From: Melaminivora suipulveris
GTDB taxonomy: Bacteria > Pseudomonadota > Gammaproteobacteria > Burkholderiales > Burkholderiaceae_C
Direction of reading: 5' to 3'
DNA: 64,000 bases
Assembly: GCF_003008575.1 (NCBI RefSeq)
Contig: NZ_CP027667.1
Span: forward strand, 1,864,501 to 1,928,500
The position numbers and the translations under genes are program-made. Of the stretch, positions 26,135 to 31,818 are shown piece after piece. A model generated the notes under the pieces. That model was not told the DNA's origin and ran no database searches. It saw only the letters and a program-made list of their open reading frames with translations. Every line of letters begins with the position of its first letter. Position 1 is the first letter of the stretch.

Positions 26135-28306
26135 TCAGATGGCGGCGCTGCGCTGCAGGGTGAACGGCGGCAGGCCGGCCAGCAGCCGCTGGCCGTAGCC
26201 AGTACGCACCAGGCGCTTGTCGTAGCAGTAGACGTGCGCGCGGTCGTCCTCGGTGCGAATGGCCCGGCCGACCCACTGCGCCAGGCGGATGGCGGTGGCC
26301 GGCACCACCAGCTCGCTGAACGGATCGCGTCCCGCCGTGCGCAGCCACTCGGCGCGCGCCTCGCCCACCGGGTCGTCGGGTGGGGCAAAGGGCAGCTTGG
26401 TGATGAACAGCGATTCGCACAGCCGGCCCGGCAGGTCCAGCCCCTCGCCGAAGGACTGCATGCCGAAGATGATGGAGGGCTGGCCGGCCGCTACGCTGCT
26501 GCGGTGGCGCGCCAGCAGCTCGCGCCGCGGCAGCTGGCCCTGCACCAGCACGGCCGCGCGCAGCACGGTGGGCAGTTCGTCGACGGCGCGGCGCATCTGC
26601 TCGCGCGAGGTGAACAGCACCAGCGCGCCGGCCTCGACGCGCGCCAGATCGGTCAGCAGCGCATCGACCATCTCGCTGGTGAAGGTCTGCACGTCGCGCG
26701 GCTCGGCGCGCGTCTCGCGCGCCACCAGCGTGCCCTGCAGGGCGTAGTCGAAGGGGCTGTCCACGGACAGCGTCTGCACGGCCTCGTCGCCGGCCAGGCC
26801 CGATTCGCGCAGGAAGAAATCGAACTGGCCGCAACTGGTCAGCGTGGCCGAGGTCAGCACCGCGCCGCGCACCGCGCTCCACAGATGCTGGCGCAGCGCA
26901 TTGCCCGGCAGCACCGGCGAGGCATGCGCGCGAATGACGGCGTAGTCGCCCTGCACGGCGAGGGTGAACCATTTGGCCGCCGGCACCGCGCCCTCGGGCG
27001 CGTCCTGCAGCAGCAGCTGCGCGCAGGCGTGCACGCCCTCCAGCCGCGGCGCCAGCGCACCCACTTGGGCGTACAGCTGCGACAGCCGGCGCGACTCGTC
27101 GGGGTTGTCGCGCATGGCCGCGCGCAGCGCCTTGGAGATTGCGCGCAGCGCCGTCGCGAAACCCTCGGCGTGCTGCACGGCCTGGCCGAAGGGCTCGACC
27201 AGCTCCTCGGGCAGCGCCCCGCCGGCCACCCGCGCACGCGTCGGCTGCCCGGCGGCGCTGCCAAAGCGCGGTGCGGCTTTCAGGCCCTGGCCGTAGACGT
27301 CCATGACCAGGCGCGCCGCATCCTGCAGCGCCGCGCGCAGGCGCGCCGCGTGGTTCGGGATGTCGGCAATCTCCTCGACCTCCAGCGTCTGCCCCACGCG
27401 CAGCGCGCGGCTGGCCAGCTTGTCGATCCAGCCCAGGTGCGACAGATCGGCCTCGCAGGCGAACTGCGAAAGCGCCGTGCCCGGCAGGTGGTGCGCCTCG
27501 TCGATGATCAGGAGGCAGTTGTCCAGCTCGGGCAGCAGTCGTGCACCGATGGAGGACAGCAGCAGATCGTGGTTGGCGACGATGACCTGCGCGGCCACCA
27601 GCTCCTTGCGCCGCTCGTAGTAGGTGCAGCGCGAAAACAGCGGGCAGTGCTTGCCGGTGCACGAGTGCGCCTCGGCGGCGACGGGCGACCAGGCCTCCGC
27701 TTCAGGCGGCGTAGCCAGGGTGTCGCGGTCGCCGTCCCACTCGCCCGAGGTCAGCGCATCGGCCATGCTGGCGTAAAACTTCACGCGCGCCTGGGCGGTC
27801 TGGCGCGCGGCGGGCTGGCTCGATTCGGCCGGGCTGAACAGGTCGCCCTCGCCGCTCCACTCGTCGTCCTCGTCGCTGCCGCCCCCGGCCAGGCGCTCCA
27901 GCTTGAGCTTGCAGACGTAGCGCCCGCGCCCCTTGGCCAAGGCGAAGCGCACGGGCTGCTCCAGGTGCTCGGCCAGCGCCGGCAGGTCCTTGTGCACCAG
28001 CTGCTCCTGCAGCGCCACGGTGGCGGTGGAGATCAGCACGCGCGTGCCGCGCGCCAGCGCCAGCGCCACGGCGGGCGCGCTGTAGGCCAGCGATTTGCCC
28101 ACGCCGGTGCCGGCCTGGATGACGGCGATGGCGCGCTGCGGCTCGTGGTCTTCGCCCTCGGCCTTGCCCAGCTCGGCGGCGGCAAAGGTCTGCGCCACCT
28201 GGCCGGCCATGCGCCGCTGGCCTTCGCGCGCACGAAAGCCGGCGGTGGACTGCACCACCGCCTCGAAGCTGTGCAGGGCCTCGTCGGCCCATTGCTGCGC
28301 GGACAT
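26135..28306 (-). CDS. dinG: DinG-type ATP-dependent DNA helicase (XPD-like, Fe-S)
   Basis: A 723-aa superfamily 2 helicase. Walker A is in IQAGTGVGKSLAYSAP, the DEAH box in LIIDEAHHLPG, and the late motifs are FGMQSFGEGLDLPG and RLAQWVGRAIRTEDDRA. Four cysteines between motifs Ia and II (VCKLKLERL; CTGKHCPLFSRCTYY) fit the [4Fe-4S] cluster of the XPD/DinG group. It unwinds DNA-RNA hybrids and other structures. The start at MSAQQW (28306) is chosen over 28339. Whether it is DinG or a YoaA-like paralogue is not decided. Confidence 0.88.
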   Translation of the reverse strand: MSAQQWADEALHSFEAVVQSTAGFRAREGQRRMAGQVAQTFAAAELGKAEGEDHEPQRAIAVIQAGTGVGKSLAYSAPAVALALARGTRVLISTATVALQEQLVHKDLPALAEHLEQPVRFALAKGRGRYVCKLKLERLAGGGSDEDDEWSGEGDLFSPAESSQPAARQTAQARVKFYASMADALTSGEWDGDRDTLATPPEAEAWSPVAAEAHSCTGKHCPLFSRCTYYERRKELVAAQVIVANHDLLLSSIGARLLPELDNCLLIIDEAHHLPGTALSQFACEADLSHLGWIDKLASRALRVGQTLEVEEIADIPNHAARLRAALQDAARLVMDVYGQGLKAAPRFGSAAGQPTRARVAGGALPEELVEPFGQAVQHAEGFATALRAISKALRAAMRDNPDESRRLSQLYAQVGALAPRLEGVHACAQLLLQDAPEGAVPAAKWFTLAVQGDYAVIRAHASPVLPGNALRQHLWSAVRGAVLTSATLTSCGQFDFFLRESGLAGDEAVQTLSVDSPFDYALQGTLVARETRAEPRDVQTFTSEMVDALLTDLARVEAGALVLFTSREQMRRAVDELPTVLRAAVLVQGQLPRRELLARHRSSVAAGQPSIIFGMQSFGEGLDLPGRLCESLFITKLPFAPPDDPVGEARAEWLRTAGRDPFSELVVPATAIRLAQWVGRAIRTEDDRAHVYCYDKRLVRTGYGQRLLAGLPPFTLQRSAAI

Positions 28307-28536
28307 GGAAGAAAGGAACAGGCTGGAAGTCGGCAGCACGGCAGGGGCGGGGAAGTGGCCCGAACTACTGTGCTTTCATCCAGGTATGGTAGACCAGTGC
28401 GCGAAGCCTGTGGCCTATGGGGTCAACCGGCTGCGGCCTACGCGGGCGCGGCGGGCGCAAAGCCTAGCATGCCCCGAAGCGCTGCCGCCCTGTGCGGCGA
28501 TTGCCAGTTGCCACCCAGATGAAAAAGAGGTCCGCC

Positions 28537-28812
28537 ATGCCCGCCAAACCCCCCGTTCCCACATCGCCGCAAAGACGCGACCCGCCCGGTCGGCCGGCCG
28601 ACGTGCGCGGCATCGACTTGAACGCCCCCGCCAAGCCCGACGCCGAACCCACCGAGCCGCATCTGCCGCACGAGCGTGACCAAAGCAAGGATATGACCGG
28701 CGGCGAGCCTGATGCCAACGTCCAGCAGGGCTGGCGCGACCTGGAGCGCGGCCTGAAGGACACGGACGAAGGCCTGCGCGCGCACCGCGTCGAGGACAAG
28801 GATCGGCAATGA
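28537..28812 (+). CDS. Small hydrophilic hypothetical protein
   Basis: A 91-aa, Pro/Asp/Glu-rich soluble protein (PAKPPVPTSPQRRDPPGRPAD at the start; GWRDLERGLKDTDEGLRAH near the end). The ATG at 28537 is preceded by AGAGG at suitable spacing; an in-frame ATG at 28519 is an alternative. No known family is recognised. It is divergent from the DinG-type helicase. Confidence 0.55.
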   Translation: MPAKPPVPTSPQRRDPPGRPADVRGIDLNAPAKPDAEPTEPHLPHERDQSKDMTGGEPDANVQQGWRDLERGLKDTDEGLRAHRVEDKDRQ

Positions 28813-28826
28813 GTGCGAGTGGCTGC

Positions 28827-28890
28827 AACTTCTATAGCTACTCACGCTTGATCCACGCCGGCTGAGGACGATTTTTGCTGTTAATAAGCC
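28827..28890 (+). repeat. Dispersed intergenic repeat, copy 5
   Basis: CTTCTATAGCTACTCACGC, then TTGATCCACGCCGGCTGAGGAC and GATTTTTG. It overlaps the 3' end of the convergent ACT-like gene. Confidence 0.7.
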
Positions 28891-29225
28891 TGGGGCGCCC
28901 GCCCCTGTGGCTGCGGCCGGCAATGCACGGCCGCGCCGGTGGCCGAGCGCAGCCCGGCCAGCGCCGCCTGCACCAGCACTTCGGGTGCGGCGGCGGTCAC
29001 GAGCAACAACTCGGGCGCGCCGCAGCCCTCCGCCCCCGCCATCCACGCGCGCTGCACCACGCGCAACCCCGAGCGCGCCAGCAGCCGCACGGCAGTCGCC
29101 TCGCACAAGCCGCGCGACGCGCGCAGGTGCCACAGTTGCGGCACGGCCTGCGCCGGCGCTGTCGCACCGCGAGGCCGCGATGCCCCAACGTGAGCCTGTG
29201 ATTCAAGAGCCGGTTCAGCCAGCAT
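28881..29225 (-). CDS. Small ACT-domain-like protein behind an attenuator
   Basis: A 114-aa protein. After about 30 linker residues, the segment QLWHLRASRGLCEATAVRLL, SGLRVVQRAWMA, PELLLVTAAAPEVLVQAALA and GAAVHC follows the beta-alpha-beta-beta-alpha-beta order of an ACT domain, resembling small regulatory subunits such as IlvM. A strong AAGGAGAG ribosome binding site precedes the ATG at 29225. Upstream lies a leader-peptide/terminator arrangement. No biosynthetic enzyme is adjacent, so it is an orphan. ACT assignment is by pattern, not by a search. Confidence 0.55.
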   Translation of the reverse strand: MLAEPALESQAHVGASRPRGATAPAQAVPQLWHLRASRGLCEATAVRLLARSGLRVVQRAWMAGAEGCGAPELLLVTAAAPEVLVQAALAGLRSATGAAVHCRPQPQGRAPQAY

Positions 29226-29281
29226 GGAAACTCTCCTTGTCAGATCGACCTCGGGCAGCCGGCACGGCCGCCCATAACGAA

Positions 29282-29307
29282 AAAACCCAGCGGCCGGGCT
29301 GGGTTTT
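29282..29307 (-). terminator. Attenuator-type intrinsic terminator
   Basis: On the minus strand, AAAACCCAGC (29307-29298), a 6-nt loop (CCGGCC) and GCTGGGTTTT (29291-29282) with further T residues. It lies 57 bp before the ACT-like gene rather than after a gene, and its loop contains GGCC able to pair with the preceding hairpin. Confidence 0.7.
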
Positions 29308-29338
29308 CGTTCGTCGGGAGAGAGAAGGAAAGTCACCA

Positions 29339-29358
29339 GTGGCCGCCTTTGCGGCCAC
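29339..29358 (-). promoter_or_regulatory. Pause/anti-terminator hairpin of the leader
   Basis: Perfect 8-bp stem GTGGCCGC-AAAG-GCGGCCAC read on the minus strand, between the leader peptide and the terminator. Its GCGGCC arm is complementary to GGCCGC in the terminator loop, allowing mutually exclusive structures. Confidence 0.55.
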
Positions 29359-29368
29359 CTCACACGCG

Positions 29369-29404
29369 TCAGGGGGCCGCGGTGGTCATGGTGGTAATCA
29401 TCAT
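29369..29404 (-). CDS. Thr-rich leader peptide MMITTMTTAAP
   Basis: ATG at 29404, stop TGA at 29371-29369: 11 residues with four Thr and one Ile. It is followed by an 8-bp hairpin and an intrinsic terminator ahead of the ACT-like gene, the arrangement of amino-acid attenuators such as the thr and ilv leaders. The ribosome binding site is weak, which tempers confidence. Confidence 0.5.
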   Translation of the reverse strand: MMITTMTTAAP

Positions 29405-29519
29405 GCGTGCCTGCTGCGCACGAACGACGCTCGCCGCGCCTGGGAAGGCGGGATGAGCGTTGGGCAGCAGCGGGCACGGCATGGCGATCAGTGTAGCGCA
29501 GGCCCAGGTCTCGGCGTTT

Positions 29520-29584
29520 TGATTCTAAAAAGATAGCAAACTATCGTTCAGGTACGCCGACTGAAGGCCTTTTTCGCTGGAAAT
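29520..29584 (+). repeat. Dispersed intergenic repeat, copy 6
   Basis: TCTAAAAAGATAGCAAACT, then GTACGCCGACTGAAGGCC and TTTTTCGC, next to the osmC stop. Confidence 0.7.
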
Positions 29585-30022
29585 TCAGTTTTTCAGCATC
29601 GCCTGCAGCGTGATTTCGGGCACGGCGGCCAGCGCCTTGGACAGCGGGCAGTTGCGCTTGGCCTCCTCGGCGATCTGCTGGAATTGCTTGTCCTCCATGC
29701 CCGGCACGGTGGCCTCCAGCGTCAGGGCGATGCGGTCGATCTTGAAGCCGTCGCCGTCCTTGGCCAGACGCACGCGGGCCGTGGTGTCCAGCGTGCGCGT
29801 GGCAAAGCCGGCCTTGTCGCAGGCGAACGAGACGGCCATGGTGAAGCACGCCGCATGCGCCGCGCCCAGGATCTCCTCGGGGTTGGTGCCCTTGCGGTCG
29901 TCGCCGAAGCGGCTGGCAAAGCCGTAGGGGTACTTTTGCAGCGCGCCGGTCTCGGTGCTGACCTGGCCCTGGCCGGCCTTGCCGGCGCCTTCCCAGTGGA
30001 CGGATGCGGATTTTTCGCTCAT
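29585..30022 (-). CDS. osmC: OsmC-family peroxidase
   Basis: A 145-aa thiol-dependent organic-peroxide reductase. The two redox cysteines are in HAACFTMAVSFA (about residue 60) and KRNCPLSKAL (about residue 124). TNPEEILGAAHAACF and the C-terminal EITLQAMLKN are typical of the OsmC branch. OsmC dimers are cytoplasmic and detoxify hydroperoxides. The ATG at 30022 is chosen because upstream codons overlap the divergent acylphosphatase region. Confidence 0.92.
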   Translation of the reverse strand: MSEKSASVHWEGAGKAGQGQVSTETGALQKYPYGFASRFGDDRKGTNPEEILGAAHAACFTMAVSFACDKAGFATRTLDTTARVRLAKDGDGFKIDRIALTLEATVPGMEDKQFQQIAEEAKRNCPLSKALAAVPEITLQAMLKN

Positions 30023-30193
30023 GTGCGGCTCCTCAGGTGGTGGTGTGGGCGGGTGGCGGGCAGCGCGCACCCGGTGCGAGCGGCGATCACAGCACGCGCC
30101 CGCCGCGCGGCCTGTCGGCCTGCATCGCCTGGGCGCCGGCTGGCTCGGCCTACATGCAGCGCGCAGGGGCCTGCGTTCGCTACAGTGCGCGCC

Positions 30194-30529
30194 ATGCCCG
30201 ATAGCCTTTCTGCCCCTGCCCACCCGCCCGGCCCGGACCTGCCCGCGCCCATCGCCCGCCACCTGCGCATCCACGGCACGGTGCAGGGCGTGTACTACCG
30301 CCAGTCCACCGTCGAGACCGCTCAGCGCCTGGGCGTGGCCGGCTGGGTGCGCAACCGCAGTGACGGCAGCGTGGAGGCGCTGGCCGTGGGCCCGGCGCAC
30401 GCCGTGCAGCAGTTGATCGACTGGGCGCACCAGGGGCCGCGCGCGGCGCGCGTGGAACGCGTCGAGGTGGGCGAGCAGGCGCTGCCCGAGCCGGCGCCGC
30501 ACGGCTTCGTGCAGCGCGAGACGCTGTGA
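30194..30529 (+). CDS. Acylphosphatase
   Basis: A 111-aa protein hydrolysing acyl-phosphates. The signature IHGTVQGVYYRQST contains the catalytic Arg, and GWVRNRSDGSVE the catalytic Asn. It is about 20 residues longer than the usual 90 at the N-terminus (Pro/Ala-rich, probably disordered). It is divergent from osmC and convergent with the PaiB-like gene 7 bp downstream. Confidence 0.9.
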   Translation: MPDSLSAPAHPPGPDLPAPIARHLRIHGTVQGVYYRQSTVETAQRLGVAGWVRNRSDGSVEALAVGPAHAVQQLIDWAHQGPRAARVERVEVGEQALPEPAPHGFVQRETL

Positions 30530-30536
30530 CTGCTTT

Positions 30537-31163
30537 TCAGCCGCGGCGCATCGCGCCGGCCAGGTCCTGCCGATCGCGCGAGTGCAGCTGCCCGATCACG
30601 CCGTCCCGGTCGGCGGCGCTGCGGTTCTGGCTCAGCTTGCGTTTGCCCTCGATGCGCATGATGGCGACCTCGATGCCGACGATGGCGCGCAGCATCTCGT
30701 CCAGGTAGTCGCGCGGCGCGTCGCCCATCTTCCAGGGCTGCGGTTCGCTCGCCTCGTACTGGCGCGTCAGCCGCGCGACCACGCCGCGTACGTGGCGCTC
30801 GTCGTCATGCACGGAGAGCTGGCCATGCACGTGCACCGCCTCGTAGTTCCAGGTGGGCACGGCGCGGTGCGTCTCGTGCTTGGACGGGTACCAGTTGGGC
30901 GAGACATAGCCGGCCGCGCCGCGAAACACCACCAGCACTGGCAGCCCGCCGCCCGCCGGCACTTCGCGCCACAGCGCGTTGGCGCGTGCCACGTGCGCCA
31001 CCAGCGTGCCGTGCGGGCCACGGTCAGCGTCCAGCAGGAAGGGCAGGTGGTCGGCGTCCAGGCCGCTTGCCCCCGTGCGGCACAGCATGCCCAGGGGGTG
31101 CTCGCAGATCAGGCGGTGCAGCTCATCGGGACGTTGCTCGTGGAAATGCTCAGGCAGATACAT
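30537..31163 (-). CDS. FMN-binding negative transcriptional regulator (PaiB-like)
   Basis: A 208-aa protein of the PaiB/FMN-bind_2 family: MYLPEHFHEQRPDELHRLIC at the start, DADHLPFLLD, HVARANALWRE and GYVSPNWYPSKHETHRAVPTWNYEAVHVHG in the middle. It has a PPOX-like flavin-binding fold. In Bacillus, PaiB affects sporulation and protease genes; its role here is unknown. It follows the YkgJ gene by 26 bp on the same strand. Confidence 0.88.
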   Translation of the reverse strand: MYLPEHFHEQRPDELHRLICEHPLGMLCRTGASGLDADHLPFLLDADRGPHGTLVAHVARANALWREVPAGGGLPVLVVFRGAAGYVSPNWYPSKHETHRAVPTWNYEAVHVHGQLSVHDDERHVRGVVARLTRQYEASEPQPWKMGDAPRDYLDEMLRAIVGIEVAIMRIEGKRKLSQNRSAADRDGVIGQLHSRDRQDLAGAMRRG

Positions 31164-31189
31164 GGCGGGCCTTGTTTGTAGCGCGCGGA

Positions 31190-31603
31190 TCAGTTGTATG
31201 CCGCCGGCTTCACGCTGAAAGCGCACCAGCCGGGGCGCGGGCTCTTCTTTTGCGGATGCAGCCGGCAAGTCTCGGGACGACGTTCATACACCGTGCAGCG
31301 GCGCGTATCGGCGTGCAGGAACTGGCAGTCGCCGCTGGCGCGCCGAGCCAGGGTGAACAGCAGGTTTTTCGGGCTGAAGTGGTCGATCAACCGCGCTTTA
31401 GAGAGGCGCCGGGCGATCAGGCGCGGCTCGACGTGGTCCGCTTCGAACGCTTCGACCAGGCCCAGGCGCACCAGGTCGGGCAGCTGCACTTCGAGCGGCA
31501 TGGTGCAGCAGTTGGCGTTGCAGGACTCGCACAGGCCGGCGCGGTGGCGTGTCCAGGTGCCCGGGCGGTCGACGTCGACGAGGGGGATGGTGCGGGGGGG
31601 CAT
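31190..31603 (-). CDS. YkgJ-family cysteine-cluster protein
   Basis: A 137-aa protein of the YkgJ/CxxCxxCC group: CESCNANCC near residue 26, then GDCQFLHADTRRCTVYERRPETCRLHP and a last Cys in PGWCAF. The cysteines suggest a metal or Fe-S cluster; the function is unknown. The start at 31603 is preferred, since the frame upstream runs toward the regulatory region of the CRISPR locus. It is the nearest gene to the candidate Cas-regulating RNA, which points toward it. Confidence 0.85.
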   Translation of the reverse strand: MPPRTIPLVDVDRPGTWTRHRAGLCESCNANCCTMPLEVQLPDLVRLGLVEAFEADHVEPRLIARRLSKARLIDHFSPKNLLFTLARRASGDCQFLHADTRRCTVYERRPETCRLHPQKKSPRPGWCAFSVKPAAYN

Positions 31604-31626
31604 GGGAGGGTGTCGTGAAGACGGAA

Positions 31627-31653
31627 GAAAGGGGGAGCCTCGCCCCACCTTTC
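31627..31653 (-). terminator. Hairpin terminator downstream of the pseudo-spacer
   Basis: On the minus strand GAAAGG-T-GGGG ... CTCCCC-CCTTTC forms a stem of about 10 bp with one mismatch, followed by TTCCGTCTTC. It begins 25 nt after the start of the pseudo-spacer, so it could end a short CreR-like RNA. The T-tract is poor. Confidence 0.45.
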
Positions 31654-31709
31654 TCGTCCTGTCAACCAACGTTTCTAGCTTTCAATCCACGCTTTCGCGA
31701 GACGGGATC
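31654..31709 (-). ncRNA. Candidate Cas-regulating RNA (CreR/CreA-like): degenerate repeat plus pseudo-spacer
   Basis: Read on the minus strand, 31709-31679 is a degenerate CRISPR repeat: it keeps CCCGTC and the 13-mer GCGTGGATTGAAA of the array repeat, with a CGC-GAAA-GCG hairpin. The pseudo-spacer starts at 31678 with CTAGAAACGTTGGTTG. A site at 31749-31734 reads CTAGATACGTTAGTTG, differing only at positions 6 and 12, and is preceded by TTC (31752-31750), the type I-C PAM. In type I Cascade every sixth crRNA base is flipped out and unpaired. This fits an autoregulatory crRNA-like RNA that parks Cascade on the cas promoter region. Confidence 0.6.
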
Positions 31710-31736
31710 ATAAAAGCGTCAGGGGAAACCATGCAA
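31707..31736 (-). promoter_or_regulatory. Candidate promoter of the Cas-regulating RNA
   Basis: On the minus strand, TTGCAT (31736-31731) and TATGAT (31712-31707) are separated by 18 bp. Transcription would begin near 31700, inside the degenerate repeat. The -35 box lies within the sequence matched by the pseudo-spacer, so binding would also repress this RNA. Confidence 0.45.
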
Positions 31737-31752
31737 CTAACGTATCTAGGAA
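31729..31752 (-). promoter_or_regulatory. Candidate Cascade target site in the cas3 promoter region
   Basis: TTC PAM at 31752-31750, then a protospacer-like sequence from 31749. It matches the pseudo-spacer at 14 of the first 16 positions, with mismatches only at 6 and 12, and loses similarity from position 17. Such seed-only matching would favour binding without cleavage. It lies 67-90 bp before the cas3 ATG. Confidence 0.55.
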
Positions 31753-31771
31753 GAAGTTAAGGTGCGTCCAC

Positions 31772-31784
31772 CGACATATTGTCG
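31772..31784. promoter_or_regulatory. Palindrome upstream of cas3
   Basis: CGACA-TAT-TGTCG, a perfect 5-bp inverted repeat 35 bp before the cas3 start; a candidate operator for a host regulator of the cas operon. Confidence 0.35.
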
Positions 31785-31818
31785 ACACACCTTCACAACC
31801 CCAGCAAGTCCCCAGACC

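Noticed and set aside
29369-29477. His/Asp-rich reading (HDDYHHDH) in another frame of the leader as a histidine-type leader
   Set aside because: That frame has no start and stop close to the hairpins; the Thr-rich frame has both.
31662-31749. The 16-bp direct repeat CAACYAACGTWTCTAG as a simple tandem operator of a transcription factor
   Set aside because: The copy at 31662-31677 begins 1 nt after a CRISPR-repeat remnant, the other copy has a TTC PAM, and the mismatches fall on positions 6 and 12; a guide-target pair explains more. An operator role is not excluded.
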